DNA of 64,000 nucleotides from Siphonodentalium dalli (Eukaryota > Mollusca > Scaphopoda > Gadilida > Siphonodentaliidae): positions 98,019,345 through 98,083,344 of the forward strand of contig CP136061.1 of the NCBI GenBank assembly GCA_032622095.1, read 5' to 3'. The translations under genes were made by a program, and so were the position numbers. Under the pieces are notes generated by a model. The model had not been told where the DNA came from. It ran no database searches and worked only from the letters and a program-made list of their open reading frames with translations. Below are positions 1 through 12,021 of the stretch, in pieces; positions within the stretch are counted from its first letter, which is position 1; each line of letters starts with the position of its first letter.

Positions 1-350
1 GTATTCTTTAAAGACTTGTTTCAAATAGATTCTAACGTTCTTTAATATTGATATATTTTCAATAGAAAGGGTGACATACAACTTTTCTAGTGAAGGCTTC
101 AACCAGTATAATAGTCAGGAATATATTTTTTCCTGAAAGTGACAAAATATTTACAGACCAATTAGAATGAATTACATAGAATGTGATACTCGTCGCAGGT
201 TTCCGAACCGCATATATATAGTAAACTTTCAGACCTAACTTTAATTTTTTTTATTTCTGGTAACTCTGGTTTATTTCTTCACACTTGGGAATCTACTTTC
301 CATATCTGACTTCGCGTTTGGCTTTAAAACAATTAAATTTCCGTTATTCT

Positions 351-1935
351 CAGGGGGGGGGGGGTCATCCACTTTTTTCCATACACTAGGCCGGGGTGGG
401 TGGGTGGTTCAGCTGCGAAAAAGTCACTTTTTTCCTGAGTGGTCGAAATTTTTTCCTCTTACAACATTTCTTCAATATAAATGCCTCAAAGTGTTCAGCA
501 TCATTGTTAAGGTGTGTATGACACTTAGGGCAGTGCTTAGGGGGTAGTTAGTGTGGATATGGGCATGATGCTTCTCAGAAATCCAGATTACGAACCAACT
601 CTCAGGAATTCGCCTTTTACATCCGATCACATTGCCATGTACCAATGCTACTGGTTCCAGATGAAAATGGACAGTTATGTAGCACATGAATAAACTTTAA
701 TATAAATAAAATGAAAAAAGCTATTCATTTATCTCATTAATATTTACTCATTATACCTGATCAGACCAGATGACGCAGTCAAAATTGTATCGGAACTTGG
801 CATGGGACTGTAGACTGCAACAACGCAAATCACTGAGATAATAATCTTGAGATGGTGGGACCCAGATAAAAGATTGGGCGAGCATACATAGACCATGAAT
901 GTGTAGATATGGAGAAGGCTGCTAAGTGGAATAAACAAAATCAGAACAGATGAGTGAAAAGAAGGGAAAGAAAATATAATATAACTTAATATAATATGCA
1001 AGTCTAAAAATAATGTGCTGGTCATCAGCAAAATGATCGAAGTCTGCAGAGGGCGAATTTGGCGATACTACCCGGCATAGCATCAACAAATTCAACCTCT
1101 AACGACCTCATTCTATTTTGGTCTCGACCAACCATGGAGAACTAGCTACATATGAGGGCCACATATGGTGAATTTGGTAATGCTATAGCCCACTCTGCTG
1201 GGAAGCATCACAAAATTCACCCTCCTTGGAGCTTATTCTGCAGACTGCATATGACCGTCTTGTTTTCAAGTTTCTATTTACACGCAGTACATGTATTTGT
1301 ATGAATGCTTGACCTGGGTCTGGTCTTAGCACAGTACCTAGCCCAAGAACTCAGCTCATGGAAATGAAAATTAGTTTTGTGATACATAGTGGATTTCAGC
1401 TGAATACCTGTATTGTTGGAGAGTTAATTGACAGGTGGTGTTGCCCTAATAATTTTTTCAAAAATCATCATTGACATAAATTCATGTGATACTATGGGAC
1501 ACATCTAAAGTTACACTTTCTGTGATGAAAAGAAGGTACACTAATGCTTTTATATTTGTTTTTTCATGTGTAATGAGCATTATGAGCTACCTTAGACAAT
1601 ATTTGGGGAAGAATCAATCAATAATTTACTGATCAGCACATGTATTCTGTGTGTTATTTTGGGTTTTTCCAGGTATTTTTTTAGAACCTGTTTCGTGTTG
1701 TTACAAAAGTTGGAATGACTTAGCAGAACCAGAAATGGAAATAGGGTAACTGTAATACTGACCATCAAGCTTAAATGGTGTGATATTACAGATTTGGAGG
1801 TAAAAAGGGGGTGGGTACCCCGCATGAAATTGGAAAAAATATGTTTTCCTTCAAATAGGGGGGTGGTGGGTACCCAAGAGCCGAAAAAAAGTTTTTTCAG
1901 CCTAATGTCATGTCACTTTTTTCCGACCCCCCCTG
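351..1935. mobile_element. Non-autonomous hAT-like DNA transposon
   Basis: The element begins CAGGGGGG and ends CCCCCCTG, and is flanked by the direct repeat TTATTCT at 344-350 and 1936-1942. The duplication can be read as 7 or 8 bp because the flanking G is ambiguous. Unit 2 has the corresponding uninterrupted site near 26935, which supports insertion. CAGGG ends with 8-bp duplications are typical of the hAT superfamily. No transposase is visible, so it would be non-autonomous. Inside are imperfect palindromes with the motif gacctcattct, also found at 56824-57430. No credible coding region was seen in its 1.6 kb. Confidence 0.72.
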
Positions 1936-1956
1936 TTATTCTATTAAGGTATCATT

Positions 1957-2817
1957 TTGTTCATTGCAAAACTAATCAATGATGACCTCGAAACTCTCAT
2001 GTGTTGGGCATCAGAATGGCTTGTAAAATTCAATCGCCTGAAAACGGAATCTCTTTTAATCTCCAGGAAAGAAACATTAGTATATCACCCACATCTGACC
2101 ATGGGAGCCGCGACAATTGTCGAGGTTGACAGCCATAAACATCTGGGACGTACTTTCGATAACATGGGCTCATGGGGTATCCACATCATATCTATGCTTG
2201 ATAAAGCATGGGGTCGAGTGAATTTAGTACGTAAACATAGATATAGGCTATGCAGAGTATCGCTTGAAAAAATACATTACACATTTATCCGACAAATACT
2301 GGAATATGCCTCCCCTGTGTGGGATAACTGCCCTGATTATCTTAGTGATGACATTGAAAAGGTACAGTACGAAATGCCCCTAATAGTAACAGGTGAAACC
2401 ATCAGTACGAGTAATGCGTGCCTTTTGTCAGAAACTGGCTGGGAACTCCTCTCTTCACGTCATAGAAAACACAAGCTATGCCAATGTTTTTAAATGATAC
2501 GTGGAACTGCTCCATCAATTTTAAGAAATTATGTACGACCAATTCAGGCAAATAATTCCAGATATAACTTTAGATTTGAACAGATTTTAAGACTACCCTC
2601 GAATAATAATTATGACTAGGATATGGATTCTTTCTTACCATCTGTAATTACCAAATGGAACAAACTGCCAGAAACTACAAAGAGCAGCAGTACAATCGAA
2701 GACTTCAAAAAGGAACTGAACAGTGACAATATACGTCCACCTGCCTATTTTTATGTTTACCCATACCATAGTATGGTAAAAATAGTGTCGTTGTCCGGAT
2801 TGACCACTCGTCGTTAG
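1957..2817 (+). pseudogene. 5'-truncated LINE fragment, C-terminal part of reverse transcriptase
   Basis: The reading frame 1957-2493 resembles the region after the catalytic core of LINE reverse transcriptases. It has the order WLVKFNRLKTESLLISRK, HLG, then SLEKIHYTFIRQILEYASPVWDNC. The frame stops at 2493 and resumes at 2623 with SFLPSVITKWNKLPETTK, the conserved LINE C-terminus, so it is broken by a stop or frameshift. Endonuclease, palm domain and first ORF are absent, as expected of a 5'-truncated insertion. The tail carries a GTCC/GTCT microsatellite. The closest family type is CR1/jockey-like, by inference only. A near-identical copy lies at 44070-44930. Confidence 0.8.
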
Positions 2818-3956
2818 TCCGCCCGTCCGTCCGTCTGTCTGTCTGTCTATAGACACGTTACGCATGGTGCGATAACTCGAACATTTTATATCTGATCGGA
2901 ACCAAATTTTGTATATGAATTTCTCAGCATAAAAGACAGATCGAGTTCGAATATGGGTTTGATCCGACTATTTTTAACTGAGTTATGGCCCTTTTTCGAA
3001 AAAATATATTCACTCAAAAAAAAACAAAACAATTATATTGATTTCCTTGCTCAATTTAACAAAAATAAAATGAATATGGATATATAAATAAAAATAATTT
3101 ATAATAAAATATTTATTGTTTAAATAATAATAAAAACAAAATTTAAAGTAACAAAATTTGAAAAACTAACACCATTATAACTCTGCCAAGGGTACCCCGA
3201 GTCACACACCAAAATCGGTCCATAACTTTGTGTTATGTACTGGTAAATTTGTTTGGAGCGACTTTAAACCCAACTCACCAATTCCATTCCATGCATTGGG
3301 ACTACTTAGCTATTGATAAGGCTATATTATTTTCTGATGTCTCTTATGCCAATTGATGTGCAAATAATCTGATAAAGAAAGCTATGGTATCTAATTTAAA
3401 ATAAAGATTCAACAATAAACATCACATGGTATTAACGGTAGACCTGGACATCTGTGCTGTAGAGTGATAACTTCAGATGGTCTGAGGTCATTATAATTGT
3501 TATTGGTTTAATAGAGAAGTCAGTGTTCAACATAAACAATTCTTGTGAGTTGTTGACAGCTCTGCTATATAATTGATATTAATGGGTCAGCAGTGACCTG
3601 GCTTATCTGTATACTATATTGTGGGTAGAATTTTATACATTATTATTCTAAACTTAAATTGGATTCTCTTAACCCAAGTATTCAATGTCCAGGCCACCTT
3701 TCACATTTAACACAAGGCTGTGGTGGTTTAGCTGTACCAGTGCAATCTCTTATATAAATGCGGGTGACCCATAAGTTACAATAATTAGTGTTATGTACAT
3801 TTGTCTATAATAGGACATAACAGTATATACTCTAAAATTCAACACTAAAACTCTCATTTATGATTCCGATCATAGTAATTTACTATCGCCAAGGGATGGG
3901 TTAACATCTGTCGATCGTGATCGGCCTCTCGTTATCATAGTAAATGTCGTAAATCT
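2818..3956. other. LINE 3' tail and AT-rich non-coding DNA
   Basis: The stretch starts with a short GTCC/GTCT tetranucleotide repeat (about 2820-2850), continues with A-rich sequence to about 3160, and has no credible ORF. It matches unit 3 at about 99%. No gene or RNA signal was seen. Confidence 0.6.
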
Positions 3957-4423
3957 CATACCCTCCATACCCGGTTAAGATTGAACTGCAGCCACCTGAG
4001 TGGTGACCTGACAGATAACCATGTAAAAATTTCCCTCTTCTGTTTATGTGGGGAATTTGAGACAACTTACCACTATCTCCTTGAATGTACATTTTATCAA
4101 GAGCCAAGAAGAGAACTATATGACTCCCTACCCAATGTTGCCCTACCTGAGAATACACTAATGCGGGGTCAAACAAATATTTAATGCAGTACAGACATAT
4201 ATTATGAGAACAAAAAGATATCCATGATCTGTATGGGTAACAAATTGCTTTGGATTCCGGCCGCGTTATGCGGCAGCACGATGTTCCACATTATATAAGT
4301 AGTACTAAATGTCTTCCCATAACGATTATTTTGTAAGTTACTTACGTGTCACTATTCCGTATATACGTGAAATGATTCCACATGAAGAATGTAGCGATAT
4401 TCACAGTGAACCCCATTGGAATA
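3957..4423. repeat. 467-bp direct repeat, left copy, flanking a LINE
   Basis: Positions 3957-4423 match 6650-7116 at a constant offset of 2693 with only a few substitutions. The two copies bracket the LINE fragment 4424-6649. The repeat itself contains an older LINE C-terminal remnant (3981-4184). The simplest reading is a very long target-site duplication; a segmental duplication is the alternative. Confidence 0.85.
3981..4184 (+). pseudogene. LINE ORF2 C-terminal zinc-knuckle remnant
   Basis: The short frame reads CSHLSGDL, then CLCGEFETTYHYLLEC. This is the CxC...H...C pattern found near the end of many invertebrate LINE ORF2 proteins, where RNase-H-lacking reverse transcriptases end in a cysteine/histidine knuckle. 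Only about 65 residues remain and nothing upstream continues the frame, so it is a decayed fragment. Further copies lie at about 6674-6877 and 46094-46297 because the surrounding DNA is duplicated. Confidence 0.65.
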
Positions 4424-6649
4424 TATTTTATTGTATACCTCCTTGTAGGAGAAGAATATATACATACATGGAAATATATATGATACAGCAAATGGAAATA
4501 ATTAAGAAAACAGAACCGTTGCGTGACTGATTGTATGCGTTATATCTTGAAGAGACCCGTCCTTATGAATGCGATTCTGTTTTCTGCGCAAACACGTATT
4601 TATTTACTCAAAGAAATTGTTACTGGATCAGATGACACATCCCATAAATGAAGTGAGCCATGTAGAGAATTATAGTTTCTATATTGTTGTCAAGTTCGGC
4701 GGGTGAGTTGATTGGCTCACCACCCAGAAGCAGGTCTAACAGAGACATATCATCTCTATAATCCATGTACAGAAAGGTCGAGCGACCAACCTGATCAAGA
4801 ATGTGCTCCCAGAACGAATACCGAAGCGCAAGTGAATTGGCTGCTGTACAGTAACGAAGGGCGTGTAATATGTCATTCTGAATCCCGTTACCACAAGCGC
4901 GACACGTGCGATCATTAGAAAATGTAGTTCTGTTCAGCAGTAGAGCGAGATTTTTCAGAGCTTGAGACGCGCTATAGGGTGCCTTTTTCAGCAATGTCCA
5001 AATACTCCAAAATTACAGTGGATCATTGTGCACAATGCGAAACAAATCAAGTGAGGTATCTCTGTCAACTGTAGTTTTCTGTGTAACATAGTATGACTGT
5101 ACTGTTGATTTGCAGAGGTTCTTCCATGCTGATTTAGAAGGAAATTCGCCAGTCGCAACGAAAGTATCCAGATACGCGTGCAGATTGTATTGCCGAAGTA
5201 ACTGTGTAATGTCTGAAACAAACCCTGTTGTCGCACGTCCGAAGAGGCTGTATAAGAAGAATTTATATAAGAAAATTCGCAGTGGTTCCTGGTGCCCATC
5301 GGGAAGGTAAATTAGATCAGCGAAGAATGAAAGTTTCTTTATGTGTATTTCGTTTTCGAGTGGCATAAGACCTAACAGGCTCATTGAAATAACAGTAGGA
5401 GTCCGAGTTGGGAGAGATTGTATATGCTTGACACACGAGCGATAAGCTTTCTCCATACAGTAAACATTGGAGTCTGTAGAGGTTTTCAGAATTTCACACC
5501 TATAGAGACATTTCGGCAGAACAATAGTTTTTAAAAGAGAGGTCATCGTGGGCGGTGTGCACTGTTTCGTGATATTTCTACCAGCAATTGCGAAGAATGT
5601 TTTTCTAAGCTTATCAGAAATATCAGAGGCCCTGCTATTACTGTTCTCGAACTTGCACTGTTTTATCCCTAAATGCACACAGTCTGTCGTCTCGGGGAGC
5701 GTTTGGTCTCCGATAGACCAAGTTCTGTTGCTGCGCTCGTGTTGACGCCCCGACTCGTTGAATACAACAACACAACTTTTGGTGTTCGAGAACATAAATC
5801 GCCAATTCCGAGCATACGAGTTGCATATATCGATGAGATGATCTAGACCAGCTTTTGATGTGGAAATCAAGGAGATATCGTCAGCAGTTGTTGGAGCAGT
5901 GCAGTTAACATGACCGACTGACAATCCTTCGTTCGCTGAACTGAGACGCGCAAGCAAGTCGTTGATAAATACAAGGTAGAAAAATGGGGAAGTCACGGCC
6001 CCTTGTCTTGTTCCTTGCAGAATATCCACTGGTTCTGATAATGCGCCATTGTACATCACTCGACTCGTGCAGTTATAGTGCATGTTGGAGACAATGCGTA
6101 GTATTTTGCCTTTAAAGCCGAGTTCATTGAGTTTCACCAAGAGGCCTTGGTGCCAGACTCGGTCAAAAGCTTTCTGACTATCAAGAAAGCACACATATGC
6201 ACGAGAGTTCATGTCAGCGGCGTAGCTTATTGACTCCTGCAGAATAAATGATGTCATCACACAGCTGACGTTTTTTCTGAAATCCGTGTTGAAGTACGTT
6301 AGGGAAATCATCAAGACACTTATCACCTAGAAACCTGTTTAGGAGGATGCTCTCGATTGTTTTTTATATCACCGGCAAAAGAGTTATTGCTCTGTAGCTG
6401 TCCGGGATATGCTTCGGCTTTGGTGAACCTTTAGTTAAGGGAACGATTATTCCAATTTTTAGTGCTGGTGGTATCCACTCTAACGCCAAGATACCATTGA
6501 AAAGACGAAGGAGCAATGTCGAGAGCAGTTCACTTCCATGAACTAGATGTTCGTTAACCACATGATCGATGCCACCAGACTTTTTCCGTTTGAGACCACG
6601 CAGCACCGAGTTTAACTCGTCGGAACCGATCTCCTCACAGAGCATGACA
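4424..6649 (-). pseudogene. 5'-truncated, frameshifted LINE (QADD/TADD clade)
   Basis: Read on the minus strand, three frames together give reverse transcriptase and the C-terminus. 6645-6364 holds the fingers (DSYRAITLLPVI). 6326-5013 holds motif A (FLDSQKAFDRVW), motif B (GTRQGAVTSPFF) and motif C as APTTADDISLIS. 4994-4620 holds the cysteine knuckle (CRACGNGIQNDILHALRYC). At least two frameshifts make it non-functional. The endonuclease and first ORF are missing, as in a 5'-truncated copy. It lies exactly between the 467-bp direct repeats. Its motif C begins with T rather than F or Y, like the Q in its relatives at 13151 and 49118. Confidence 0.85.
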
Positions 6650-7116
6650 CATACCCTCCATACCCGGTTAAGATTGAACTGCAGCCACCTGAGTGGTGAC
6701 CTGACAGATAACCATGTAAAAATTTCCCTCTTCTGTTTATGTGGGGAATTTGAGACAACTTACCACTATCTCCTTGAATGTACATTTTATCAAGAGCCAA
6801 GAAGAGAACTATATGACTCCCTACCCAATGTTGCCCTACCCGAGAATACACTAATGCGGGGTCAAACAAATATTTAATGCAGTACAGACATATATTATGA
6901 GAACAGAAAGATATCCATGATCTGTATGGGTAACAAATTGCTTTGGATTCCGGCCGCGTTATGCGGCAGCACGATGTTCCACATTATATAAGTAGTACTA
7001 AATGTCTTCCCATAACGATTATTTTGTAAGTTACTTACGTGTCACTATTATGCATATACGTGAAATGATTCCACATGAAGAATGTAGCGATATTCACAGT
7101 GAACCCCATTGGAATA
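6650..7116. repeat. 467-bp direct repeat, right copy
   Basis: This is the partner of 3957-4423, with the same length and no indels. Identity begins at cataccctccatacccgg, directly where the LINE reading frame stops, and ends at ccccattggaata, where the left copy runs into the LINE 3' end. These are the borders expected of a target duplication around a LINE. Confidence 0.85.
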
Positions 7117-9432
7117 GGAATTGGCCATTGCGATTGACCCCATCCCATTGAGCCTGACGCATGCATATTACTACGAGCATCATTTTTATCACGCAACAAC
7201 TCAATTATTGAAAACTCTGTCCCCGCCTTTCTCACCGCCCCCTCTCTCTCTCTCTCTCTCTCTCGCTCTGCCTCCTGCTAGCCCTAACTTCCCGCTGTTT
7301 CCATCCCTAACTCAAACTTAGTTATTTCTCCTTTAAAAAACATTATTTCTATCCTTTCCCGTATGATCGATACCACTCCCTCACTTATTGGTGAAGGGGC
7401 ATGTCGCCAAAGAGGAGAAGACTTCATATAAGCCCTCGGGCTTGTTGTCTGATCCTCATTTCCATACATTATCTCTTCTATTTATGCATATTTGTATCAT
7501 CTGTATATTATGTTATGTTGGATTTGGAAATAAAAATATGTTTACACTAATTAAGATTCATGTTTATGTTTCGGAAAATCAACTTTTTAAATAATCCTAT
7601 AGATTTAATAGAGTAACGAACATCAATAAAAGACATAATTCTCCACGCAGAATCGCCAAAAAATTTATTCAAAACACTAAAAGTCAGCCTAACGTTTCAC
7701 TCGTGCCGTAACGACAAACCCATTTACACATCGTGTCGTTCTGTGTATTTATCGGTCAATGCGACTCAAAGTCTACCTTTGTGACCTTCAAGTATACTTT
7801 GTTAACCAGTCTACATTACACTGCCATGTAATTGCCTCAGATCTGTGGAGAGTGCACACAGTGCAAAGCCATTAAAATTATTCCTTCCACAACACAGTTC
7901 CTGGGCATATACGCTATACTGTAACGTAAATGGCGGGAAAAGGTGAGTTTTGAATGACACTAATAACAATCATTCGGATCAATAAATTAGATCGAAGTAA
8001 TCGAACCTATATAAATAATATACATGTACGTTATGCGAGTCTTTATAGTGCAAGGTTTTTATGATCAGCTCTTCGTGTGTCTACTTTCAAAAGAGACAGT
8101 ATAGTCTGGATGTTTTGCAAAGCTTTCGGAAAGTCGAAAATCACATAATGCGAGGCGCGTTTATAATTTCGCTTCAGTAACAGTAATTATTAGAGAGCGT
8201 TCTATAATGAATTAAATGTTTTGGGCATTTTCCCATAGTATTGGATCATATGCTCATGATGTCTATTCTAATATAACGAAAGCCAAATAAACCAAACTAA
8301 TTTGGATCTTGAAAGGGTATTTAACCAACACGTCTGCCCTTGCATGCTGGGTCGACGATCGCTGCAAGTGTTAACTATTGTAAGCGGGATAACTCTATAT
8401 AGACAATGTACCATTAATCAAAAGCGCTTGCTTTCATGGCTGCAGAGGAATGGGCACTACATAGTTTAAAGTCACATGGCGGTTTACGATCCAATTACAC
8501 CTAATAATATTCGCTTTCGAATTGTTCCCATGCAGGTATCAAAATATGTCGATAAATACTACATTTCTACGAGGATTATATGAAAGACGCACCCAATCCA
8601 TAAAACATTTATACACGGTGTTTGGGTCCCAAACAAAAACATCCATTTTCACGACAAGGAACACAAAAGAGCGTCCTGTCTTCTCATGCTTGATATGGTA
8701 TGGACAAAGAGCGTTTGTTTCATTTTTTGAGATCATCCAGAAAATATGAAGCCTGTATAGTAAAAAAATCGTGTATTTTTCAACCTATCTTATTCCTCCT
8801 TCCAAATTACGCAGACAAACTTTAGAAGCTCTAATGAGCCAAATTCGTTTAATATCGTTATGTTTATCATATTCGACAATTGTTCCTTTATTAGCAAAGT
8901 AATTTGGTATAATGTATACAATCACTGATTAACTCATTGTATAAATTATAGAGACTACATATAACCAGTCTGGTTAACGACGATGTTTGTATTGTTTGAA
9001 CAAACTCCGTTCAACAACCGTCTGTACGGGGGTAACTGACCAGACAAAATGTATAGCCTCGTTGGCAATTATCGCCTACTTCCAATTCAAATCCCATTAA
9101 CCACTTAGCGCTAAAACATCACCACTGGGCTGCTTGAGTTTGTTTGTCCAAGCATCACATCTAATCAGTGAGATGTTGGCGTCTTTGGTGTGTTTTTATT
9201 GGCATTAGCGATTGTACCAAATGTTACACCAAGCGGTTGTGATAAGGACGGTGGGTGGGCTGCCAACCCGCTACTCTATATACATGTGAAAACGACACAA
9301 TGGCCAGGTTAATTATAAACCCGACAAAGGGTTTGTTATCTTACTCCCCTGTCACCCCTTCCGGAGTCCTCAGCAGCTGGCGACACTGGGGCCTTGGATA
9401 TAAATAAGTCGCCTTCGGCGGTTTTATCATTT
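7117..9432. other. Unit backbone without genes; CT microsatellite
   Basis: A (CT)n run occupies 7241-7264. Positions from about 7549 onward match unit 2 from about 26970, interrupted there by the GC-rich element. Short ORFs such as 8522-8749 are not conserved as reading frames between the units. No exon, RNA gene or recognisable element was found. Confidence 0.6.
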
Positions 9433-10343
9433 TCATTCACAAACAGGTTCATCACACATACAGGTTCATCACAATCCACACAGGTCGGACCTCCAGAGAG
9501 CTTGGATCGCCACCTCTCAGGATGACTACGCCACCGCTTATCCCAACTAGTGTAACTACAATGCTGGACTCCATGCATGTCACGCCTTGTGTGAGCTGGT
9601 CACTCCACGCTCACAAAGGCGGATACCAGTTGATTCTGGATTTCCAGTCCGCCCCGGCACAGCCCTTTTCAGGGCTCCCTACTGGGAATAGACCGGATAG
9701 TACAAGATCAACACGGAAACTTCGACAAAAGATAAATAAGAAAAAAAAGAAGAAATCACCATCAAGAAAAAAAAGAGATGCCGAGAGACTAGCCGCATGG
9801 AAAGAGAAGAAGGCGACGGACATTACACCAGCCAGCTCCTCCCATGCAGTCGACATCCCGGCCCAGTCCGTCCAGGAGATGGAATCACCACCACCATCGC
9901 CGCCACGGCCAGACATGGACTTCAACCCGAATACTCCGGAATGCATTGAGCCGGAGCCTTCAACTGCCATTCCTACAACATCGGCAACCGAACAAGCAAC
10001 AGACGCCACCAGCCTATGGATTGAAAACAACAGAAAAGAAACTGCCAAATTAATCGCCAGCTCAAATGAAGAAATGAAGAAAACAAAAGAGATTAGAATG
10101 AAAGTAATGTCAGCCTTAGATGATTTAGATCCACCGAAAAGTAAAAACAAGAAAAGAAAAAAGCTAAAAGCCACCAGCAAAAACTAAACATCTCAACCTC
10201 ACTTTGCCTCCGGTCAGCCTCCGCATCTCAACAGCCTCAACAATCGATTTTCATCGAAGATATCAAGAAAGGGTGAAGGGAATTGCACAATGCGTTCCGA
10301 CCATCCTACCCGGCCTGCGGCGGGAAACTACACAACAACCAAA
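9433..10343 (+). mobile_element. ORF-bearing retroposon-like insertion with 11-bp target duplication
   Basis: TTTTATCATTT flanks the segment at 9422-9432 and 10344-10354. Unit 2 has a single copy of that 11-mer near 31518 with the flanking sequence directly joined, so this is a clean empty-site comparison. The insert is 911 bp, has no terminal inverted repeat, and ends in a CAACAACCAAA-type tail. A duplication of 11 bp without inverted ends favours retroposition over a DNA transposon. It carries the ORF 9522-10187. Confidence 0.75.
9522..10187 (+). CDS. Basic, low-complexity protein of a mobile element, unknown function
   Basis: A 221-residue frame starts at the ATG at 9522 and occupies most of the insertion. 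Residues about 1-60 contain GGYQLILDFQSAP, which could be a small beta-strand segment. Residues about 65-90 are very lysine-rich, with KKKKKSPSRKKRDAERLAAW. Residues about 95-150 are rich in proline, serine and threonine. The C-terminal 60 residues are charged and likely helical, ending in a second basic cluster (KNKKRKKLK). Lysine-rich stretches followed by an RRDAERLAAW-like helix occur in gag-like or element-encoded proteins of marine invertebrates (from memory, not searched). A nucleic-acid-binding gag-like role is an inference. Expression is not shown by the sequence. Confidence 0.5.
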   Translation: MTTPPLIPTSVTTMLDSMHVTPCVSWSLHAHKGGYQLILDFQSAPAQPFSGLPTGNRPDSTRSTRKLRQKINKKKKKKSPSRKKRDAERLAAWKEKKATDITPASSSHAVDIPAQSVQEMESPPPSPPRPDMDFNPNTPECIEPEPSTAIPTTSATEQATDATSLWIENNRKETAKLIASSNEEMKKTKEIRMKVMSALDDLDPPKSKNKKRKKLKATSKN

Positions 10344-10354
10344 TTTTATCATTT

Positions 10355-11775
10355 ACACAGGGATTTATCTCGGGTACATTTGTTTACAATTCGTTCCCTG
10401 TCGTAAATAAGCCAGGTAAATACTATCGGGTTTCATTTGAAATCACACCGGCCTGTGTAAAGCATCATTCGTGTGTTCACTTTCTGCGGGATATATATAG
10501 GTGAGTCAGTCTAACTGATTTATATATATCGATTATATTCACTTCATATTCACACGAAACGTAACGACTTAAGGTGAAGTTGCACTAGTTTAGAATATAC
10601 AAAATATATAGGTTAATTTGTGGTATTTGTTGATTCATTGCGGCTGCAGTTTATAAACTGGCCTGGAAGCATTGGAACAGTGATATGAAACGAAAACAGT
10701 CGGTATTATTTGAAATTATGTTTGCCTGAAATGCATGTCACACATCTTTTTCACCAACTTATCCCATATAACCATAATGTTTATTCCGCCTTCCTCTTGT
10801 GTTTACTTATTATTCGAATATAAATGAGGTCCAAATAAGTATTCTTTAAGCCAAATTATGTTATTGCTGTACGTTTAAATAGTTTTTAGGCTAAAAATTC
10901 CAAAAATACTCGCTACTGGCTACTGATCCGGACATTTATGGGACCATCTCCTTTTATACTCAACATGATATATGCAGCAAATGAATGAATTTGAGCCATG
11001 GATTAGTGCAAAATACCCTCGTGTGCTCTATGATGCAACAACATGGTAATCATAATGAAAATCAGTTTATGACTCGAGACCTCATTCTGCAAATGACAGG
11101 CACACTAAACTCAGGCTTGACGGAGAAAACTACATCTAAAGAAATTAAATAAAAATAAATCCTGACAAATTTGATAATATGATTTTCTTTTTGTTTTCAT
11201 GATTTTCTGTAATAACGAATATGAATTTACGACTTCAGTCATAAATTCATTTTCGTTATAAATTACCATGTTGTTTGCATCATTCATAGAGCACACGAGT
11301 GTATGTTGCACTAATCCATGACTCAAATTAATTTATTTGTGTCATAGTTATGTTATGTTCAGTATAAATGAGATGGTCACATGGTCCGATATATTGTACA
11401 TGCAGTACCCAAGTTCAGTTTTTAGATTCAAATCCAGTTTATAATGGATTGTCACATAATTATGTGGCGGGGTAAGCTCTGTCCAGACAAACATGCACAA
11501 AACGAACGAGTCAACGATGACAATATACGGCCGAGTCATTTTGAAATAACCATCGACTGATTGACATTAATATGACAATTCATTCAAGTATTGCTCAAAT
11601 GATCATCATGTGTCTGGAAAAGTTATTTGGATACTAGTCGTGCAAGGAGGTACACATATATTATTAGCTTAACAAGGTTCAAGGGATTCAGTTAAATATA
11701 TTGTAAATCAGCAGTTTCCACGTAGTATATATGTCCATTCTACATCTTTATAATGGAAATACTGAAAAGTTGTTT
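10355..11775. other. Intronic or intergenic unit backbone
   Basis: The sequence matches unit 2 (31843-33500) at about 93-95% by eye, minus the short insertions there. Apart from the fold-back repeat at 10985-11345, no gene, exon or RNA signal was seen. It lies upstream of the first FN3 exon and would be intron if upstream exons exist outside the window. Confidence 0.5.
10985..11345. repeat. Fold-back repeat (about 90-bp arms)
   Basis: The left arm (about 10990-11080: gagccatggattagtgcaa, ctcgtgtgctctatg, caacatggtaat) returns in reverse complement at about 11225-11345. The spacer is about 145 bp and starts with gacctcattctgcaaatgacag, a motif of the palindromes at 56824-57430. A degraded version is present in unit 2 at about 32590-33065. 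Confidence 0.7.
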
Positions 11776-12021
11776 TTTACCCTTCCATGGCTGCATGGAT
11801 ATTCGGAAATGTTGAGAAAACGCTGTGATGAGCCTCGCATATATAAGATAATGTATTGGCCTAACAATATTTACCACGACCTTGTAAGACTGTGCATTAT
11901 CTTATATGTGCGAGGCTCTCTAAGAAGACTCGAATATATAAGGTAACATAATGGCACATGATCTTTAATGCTAGACCAGTGCTAGACCAGTGCAGTTACC
12001 GTCATGAATATAAAGGGTTAA
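11776..12021. mobile_element. MITE of the TTAACCCTT family (piggyBac-like ends), degraded
   Basis: It starts TTTACCCTTCCATG and ends AAAGGGTTAA, with two internal hairpins built on the core cgcatatataagataatg. Better-preserved relatives lie at 33499, 55054 and 59121. The TTAA ends followed by CCCTT match the termini and TTAA target preference of piggyBac-type transposons; assignment to that superfamily is inference. The 430-bp direct repeat starts inside it at 11877. Confidence 0.65.

Noticed and set aside
744-1031. 95-codon minus-strand ORF, also in unit 3
   Set aside because: It lies inside the hAT-like element, has no transposase motifs, and its repetition only reflects the duplication.
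9611-10180. 189-codon minus-strand ORF
   Set aside because: It is antisense to the better-supported ORF 9522-10187; its hydrophobic F-rich stretches are the complement of lysine codons.
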